DNA from: Gp7-AA6 sp036395755
GTDB taxonomy: Bacteria; Acidobacteriota; Thermoanaerobaculia; UBA5066; Gp7-AA6
Assembly (NCBI GenBank): GCA_036395755.1
Contig: DASWCZ010000079.1
Location: forward strand, 13,524 to 77,523
DNA length: 64,000 nucleotides
Direction: 5' to 3'
Part shown: piece by piece, positions 60,290 through 64,000 of the stretch
Layout of the letters: the number at the start of each line of letters is the position of its first letter
Position numbering within the stretch: position 1 is the first letter of the stretch
The notes under the pieces: model-generated
Seen by the model: the letters and a program-made list of their open reading frames with translations, nothing else
Told to the model about the DNA's origin: nothing
The model's database searches: none
Program-made: the position numbers and the translations under genes

Positions 60290-62661
60290 GACGGGCCGAA
60301 GCCAACCCCGCGGAGGATGTCGGTGTATCTCGGGTCGCCGCGAAGAGGATCGATTTTCGAATCGGCCTTGATCCACGGCATACAGTCGGCGCGCTCGTCC
60401 AATCCCTTCCGGAGCCATTCGAAGGCGGCGTCTTTCCTCCCGAGGCCCACGTACACCGTCGCAATCTCGTATGGGCAGACATAACGCTTCCCGGCCCGGC
60501 CCGTCAGCTCAGCGAGGATTCGGTTCGCGTCGCTCGTGCGCCCGGCGGCGGCGTAGGCGCCTCCGAGCCACTCGAGGATCGTTACGCTTCGGTCCATCCC
60601 GGCCGCGTGCTCGAGCTCCCGAATCGCCTCATTGATGTTTCCGGTCTTCTCGAGGGCGAGGCCCAGGTACGTGTGGGCCCACGGCGAGCCCGGGTTCATC
60701 TCGACCCACTCACGCGACAGCTGAAGCGCTTTGTCGTATCTCCGGGCGCCGTAGTACACCCATGATGCGTCTCCGAGGATGATCGGAGAGAGCGGGTCGA
60801 GCCGCTTCGCCCGCTCGACTTCGGCGATTGCTTCCTCGTGGCGTTCATTCGCCATGAGATAGAGAGCAAGACCGTCGTGGGCCTCCGCGAGACTGGGGTT
60901 CAGGTCGATGGCCCGGCGGAACTCCCGCTCGGCGCCCGGCCAGTCGAAGTCGTAGAACATCCGCGCGGAAGCGAGTGAGACGTGCCCCTCGGCGAGCGCA
61001 TCGTCGAGCTCGACCGCCTTCTGCGCCGCCGCCTTCGCCTTCGGCATGACCTCGCGCGGCGCACGGTAGATGCTCCGAAGTGCGGCGTAGGAGTCGGCGA
61101 GGCCCGCGTAGGCGCGTGCGTCGAGAGGATCCTTTGCGATCGCCTCGTTGAAGTGGGCGATCGCCTTCCCGATCGTCTCTTCGGTTCCCTGGCCGAGGTA
61201 ATAGCGCCCCTTGAGATAGGCCTCCTGCGCTTCGGGCACGACCCGGCGACTTCTCGCGAGCCGCGCTTCCTCTCCGGGATTCACTTTCGCGTGGACTTCC
61301 TGTGCGATCGCCTGGGCCAGCTCGGCCTGAAGTCCGAGGACGTCGCGGAGGTCCCGCTCGTAGTCCTTCGCCCAGAGGTGCTCGTCTCTCCGCGCGTCGA
61401 TCAGTTGCGCAGTCACCCGAACACGCTCGCCGGAACGCATCACCGAGCCTTCGATGATCCCATCGACGTTCAGCTCCCGCGCGATCTGGCGCAGCGGTTT
61501 CTTCGTGCCCTTGTACAGCATCGCCGAAGTCCGGGAGATCACCCGTAACGCGCTGACCTGCGCGAGGCGGGAGATGAGGGCCTCGGTCATTCCATCGGAG
61601 AAGTACTCCTGCTCGGCATCGTGCGAGAGATTCTGGAGCGGCAGAACGGCGAGCGACGAGAACCGGGTCGGTCCGCCGCCGGCCGTCGGTTTGGGCGGCC
61701 GCCTCCAAAGCAGAAAACCGATCGCGACGAGTGCGACGGCAGCCCACGGCAGGAGGCGAGCCGGGTGGAGAGCGGGACGCCGGAAGGCTCGCGGAGCCGC
61801 CGTTTCGGTCGATGCATCCGCGAGCGCGAACGCGACGTCGTTCGCGGAGTGAAAACGGCGGGCGGGCTCCTTCTCCAGGCACCGACGGACCAGGCGGTCG
61901 AACGCCGGCGGCGCATCGGGGCTGGCGTCGCCGACCGCGGGAGGCTGCTCCTTCAGGATCATGCTCATCGTTTCCGCCGGCGAGTTGCCCCGGAATGCGC
62001 GCTTTCCGGTCGCCATCTCGTAGAGGACGGCGCCGAGGGAGAAGATGTCCGAGCGCGCGTCGGCGGGGAGCCCGCGCACCTGCTCGGGAGACATGTAGCC
62101 CACCGTCCCGAGCGTCACGCCCGCCTCCGTGACGGCGGAAAGCGTCGCTTCCTCCGCCGCCTCGGCGGCGGCCATTTCCGGTTGCGTAAGTTTGGCGAGC
62201 CCGAAGTCGAGGATCTTGACGCGGCCGTCGCGGGTCAAAAACAGGTTCTCCGGCTTGAGGTCCCGATGGATGACCCCCTTTTCGTGCGCGGCGGCGAGTC
62301 CCTGCGCGATTTGTACGCCGTATCCGATCGCCTCCGCCGGACGGAGCGGATCCTGCACCAGCCTCTCGCGGAGAGTCTCCCCTTCGAGAAGCTCCTCGAC
62401 GATGTAGGGGGAGCCGTCGTGCTCGCCGACGTCGTAGACGACGAGGACGTTCGGATGGTTGAGAACTCCGGCGGAGCGGGCCTCCTTCTCGAACCGGCGC
62501 AGTCGCTCGGCGTCCTTCGAGAAGGACTCCGGCAGGACCTTGATCGCGACCTCGCGGCCAATCCGCGGGTCGCGACCCCGATACACTTCGCCCATGCCCC
62601 CGACTCCCAGCGGCGACAGGACCTCATAGGGACCCAGACGCGTACCTGCGGAAAGAGTCAT
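60283..62661 (-). CDS. Serine/threonine protein kinase with TolB-like domain and TPR repeats
   Basis: The 792-residue protein has an N-terminal Hanks-type kinase (LGVGGMGEVYRGRD, VAIKVLPES, HRDLKPENLF, DFGLAKL, GYMSPEQV). One transmembrane helix (LLPWAAVALVAIGFLLWRR) separates it from a TolB/FlgO-like domain (SSLAVLPLQNLSHDAEQEYFSDGMTEAL; ELNVDGIIEGSVMRSG). Several TPR units follow (AIAHFNEAIAKDPLDARAYAGLAD; EAIAEVERAKRLDPLSPII). It resembles the kinase at 51164. The ATG at 62661 gives MTLSAGTRLGPYEVL, matching the start of the other two kinases. Confidence 0.94.
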   Translation of the reverse strand: MTLSAGTRLGPYEVLSPLGVGGMGEVYRGRDPRIGREVAIKVLPESFSKDAERLRRFEKEARSAGVLNHPNVLVVYDVGEHDGSPYIVEELLEGETLRERLVQDPLRPAEAIGYGVQIAQGLAAAHEKGVIHRDLKPENLFLTRDGRVKILDFGLAKLTQPEMAAAEAAEEATLSAVTEAGVTLGTVGYMSPEQVRGLPADARSDIFSLGAVLYEMATGKRAFRGNSPAETMSMILKEQPPAVGDASPDAPPAFDRLVRRCLEKEPARRFHSANDVAFALADASTETAAPRAFRRPALHPARLLPWAAVALVAIGFLLWRRPPKPTAGGGPTRFSSLAVLPLQNLSHDAEQEYFSDGMTEALISRLAQVSALRVISRTSAMLYKGTKKPLRQIARELNVDGIIEGSVMRSGERVRVTAQLIDARRDEHLWAKDYERDLRDVLGLQAELAQAIAQEVHAKVNPGEEARLARSRRVVPEAQEAYLKGRYYLGQGTEETIGKAIAHFNEAIAKDPLDARAYAGLADSYAALRSIYRAPREVMPKAKAAAQKAVELDDALAEGHVSLASARMFYDFDWPGAEREFRRAIDLNPSLAEAHDGLALYLMANERHEEAIAEVERAKRLDPLSPIILGDASWVYYGARRYDKALQLSREWVEMNPGSPWAHTYLGLALEKTGNINEAIRELEHAAGMDRSVTILEWLGGAYAAAGRTSDANRILAELTGRAGKRYVCPYEIATVYVGLGRKDAAFEWLRKGLDERADCMPWIKADSKIDPLRGDPRYTDILRGVGFGPSQ

Positions 62662-62749
62662 GGGTTGGTCGACTGTCCCCGATTCTAACGTCCGGAAACG
62701 GCCCGGTTGGAAGGGATCTTGCTCTCTCGTCCGGCTCGGGGAGGCTGAC

Positions 62750-63628
62750 ATGAAAGGGAATCGATCGAATCGGCTGCTCGTGGCCCTGGCTTTTCTCGCG
62801 CCGCTTCTGTCGGCGGCGTGCGGTGTGAGCTATTCCTCGCCTCCCCCGGAGCCCGCGTACGGCGACATGGGCGGGTCGCGATACGACCGGATGCGCATCC
62901 TGGCCGGGCGGCTGGTCGATCGTCTCCAGGCGACGCGGGACGAGCTGCGGTCGACGCGCGTCTCCGAGGCGGAAACGCCGCTTCTGACCGACCTGCTCGA
63001 GAGGGCGCGGCGCTTCCGAGACCGCATGGAGAACACCGCGAATCCACCGCGCTCGATCCGCGAAGAAGTCGACGAGCTCGATCGCATGGCGCGCGACTAC
63101 GACGCGCGGACGCGGTACCTCCGGGCGTCCGAGCAGGCCGTCGAGAGCTGGCGGGGCGCGCTCGAAACGCTCGACCGGATGCGGCGCCTGGCGTCCGGAG
63201 CGGAGATCGAGCTTCTCCCCGGAAGCGGCCCGCCGGCTCCCCCTTATCCGCCCGGAGAGACCGCCCCGTACGGATCGGCCTTCCCGGCCAGCGCTCTCGA
63301 AGACCTGCGCCGGACCGCGCACGAGGTCGTCGTTCGGGCGTCCCTCGCCCGCGACACGGTCGAGCGCGCCGGGCCGGGCTACGGCGACACCGATCGGAGG
63401 CTCCTCGCCGATCTCTCTTACTTCGTGTCGGGGGCCCGGGAGCTCGATTCGCGCGTGACGGCGACGACCGTCGATCGGCGGGACGTCGCTCCCTTCGTCG
63501 ACCGGCTCTCCGACGACGCCCGACGGATCGATTCCGCGCTCCGCAGCTCCACCGCCTTCTCGCGCGCCGGAAGCGATTGGGAGGAAGTTCTCCGGCTGCT
63601 CGACAGACTTTCGGAGATGACGCGCTGA
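62750..63628 (+). CDS. Predicted lipoprotein with helical body
   Basis: The 292-residue product has a lipoprotein signal with lipobox LSAAC (LVALAFLAPLLSAAC). The rest is mainly charged helix (RMRILAGRLVDRLQATRDELR; LLERARRFRDRMEN; IREEVDELDRMARDYDARTRYL) interrupted by a Pro/Gly-rich linker near residue 160. No catalytic motif is visible. GGGGAGG precedes the ATG at 62750. Its stop overlaps the next gene by 4 bp. Confidence 0.78.
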   Translation: MKGNRSNRLLVALAFLAPLLSAACGVSYSSPPPEPAYGDMGGSRYDRMRILAGRLVDRLQATRDELRSTRVSEAETPLLTDLLERARRFRDRMENTANPPRSIREEVDELDRMARDYDARTRYLRASEQAVESWRGALETLDRMRRLASGAEIELLPGSGPPAPPYPPGETAPYGSAFPASALEDLRRTAHEVVVRASLARDTVERAGPGYGDTDRRLLADLSYFVSGARELDSRVTATTVDRRDVAPFVDRLSDDARRIDSALRSSTAFSRAGSDWEEVLRLLDRLSEMTR

Positions 63629-64000
63629 AAACTCGCGATAAGTCGCGCGGGATCGCCATCGCGGTCTCCGTTCTTTTTGCGGCCGCGGTAGTTCCCATCT
63701 TTCTCTCGGCAGGGAGCGACTCGGTCCTGCCGCTCGAAAAGATCAAGCTTCCGCCGGGTTTCGAAATCCGTGTGTTCGCGCGCATCCCTGGCGCCCGCTC
63801 GCTCGCACGGAGCCCGAACGGGACCCTCTTCGTCGGGACCCGGGAAGACGGAGGCGTCTACGCGGTCCGCGACGGCTCCGGCCGGCCGGACTCGGTCGTT
63901 CGGATCGCCCGCGGACTGAACATGCCCAACGGCGTGGCATTTCGGGACGGCGCCCTGTACGTCGCCGAGGTCCACCGGGTGCTCCGCTACGACCGGATCG
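63625..64000 (+). CDS. Sorbosone/glucose dehydrogenase-like beta-propeller protein, cut off by window end
   Basis: The open frame has an N-terminal membrane anchor or signal (GIAIAVSVLFAAAVVPIFLSA) and then LPPGFEIRVFARIPGARSLARSPNGTLFVGT and NGVAFRDGALYVAEVHRVLRYDRI. This is the start of a glucose/sorbosone dehydrogenase-type propeller, possibly PQQ-dependent. No ATG, GTG or TTG is well placed. A CTG at 63625-63627 overlaps the lipoprotein stop (CTGA), and GGAG at 63613 is about 8 bases upstream, so a CTG start is proposed. Confidence 0.65.
   Translation, partial: MKTRDKSRGIAIAVSVLFAAAVVPIFLSAGSDSVLPLEKIKLPPGFEIRVFARIPGARSLARSPNGTLFVGTREDGGVYAVRDGSGRPDSVVRIARGLNMPNGVAFRDGALYVAEVHRVLRYDRI

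Noticed and set aside
62672..62682. CTGTCCCC upstream of the third kinase gene as another copy of the dispersed palindrome
   Set aside because: Only the 8-bp end matches; no inner stem or CTGCACCCG flank is present.

Overview
The window is about 64 kb of high-GC bacterial chromosome centred on the replication origin. Gene content suggests an Acidobacteriota lineage, Thermoanaerobaculia-like (inference): several large Ser/Thr kinases fused to WD40-like or TPR sensor halves, paired M16 peptidases, a GYD protein, secreted metallo-hydrolases, and ParAB beside a bactofilin. I saw no rRNA, tRNA or CRISPR array.

Layout. 1-1.9 kb: a MocR-type regulator (cut by the window edge), a DUF507 protein and a degenerate transaldolase-like protein. 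2-11 kb, all on the minus strand: gyrA, gyrB, recF, dnaN, dnaA. The strand switch and likely oriC lie at 11.0-11.24 kb. 11.2-20.5 kb, plus strand: rpmH, rnpA, yidD, yidC, khpB/jag, mnmE, mnmG, rsmG, parS, parA, parB, bactofilin. 20.6-29.2 kb: an incomplete F1Fo ATP synthase cluster (b', b, delta, alpha, gamma, beta, then epsilon). Between beta and epsilon sit an integron-type attC site, a frameshifted cassette-like gene, a degenerate second attC-like repeat, a GYD-domain gene and an SDR gene. Subunits a and c are not in the window.

29.2-38 kb: a D-aminoacylase-family hydrolase, an M20 peptidase, an M16 peptidase pair, and an iodothyronine-deiodinase-like selenoprotein with an in-frame UGA and a SECIS-like hairpin, which ordinary gene calling would split in two. 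A truncated DUF4386 gene, a lipid kinase and a metallophosphoesterase follow. 37.9-41.6 kb: sdhC-sdhA-sdhB plus a helical-repeat protein. 41.6-47 kb: a REPIN-like palindrome, a TSUP permease, a small secreted protein with a clear terminator, a two-component system and a BamA-like outer-membrane protein. 47-64 kb: three Ser/Thr kinases, a degenerate Tat-exported M24 protein, an MFS and an APC transporter, an aminotransferase, secreted or envelope proteins of unknown role, a lipoprotein and the start of a sorbosone/glucose-dehydrogenase-like protein.

Most notable: the deiodinase-like selenoprotein at 34897-35562; an attC-flanked segment inside an ATP synthase operon; a small family of dispersed palindromes with compensated stems (11.1, 22.3, 41.6 and 47.0 kb, one with outer inverted repeats); and several enzyme-family proteins that have lost the family's catalytic residues.
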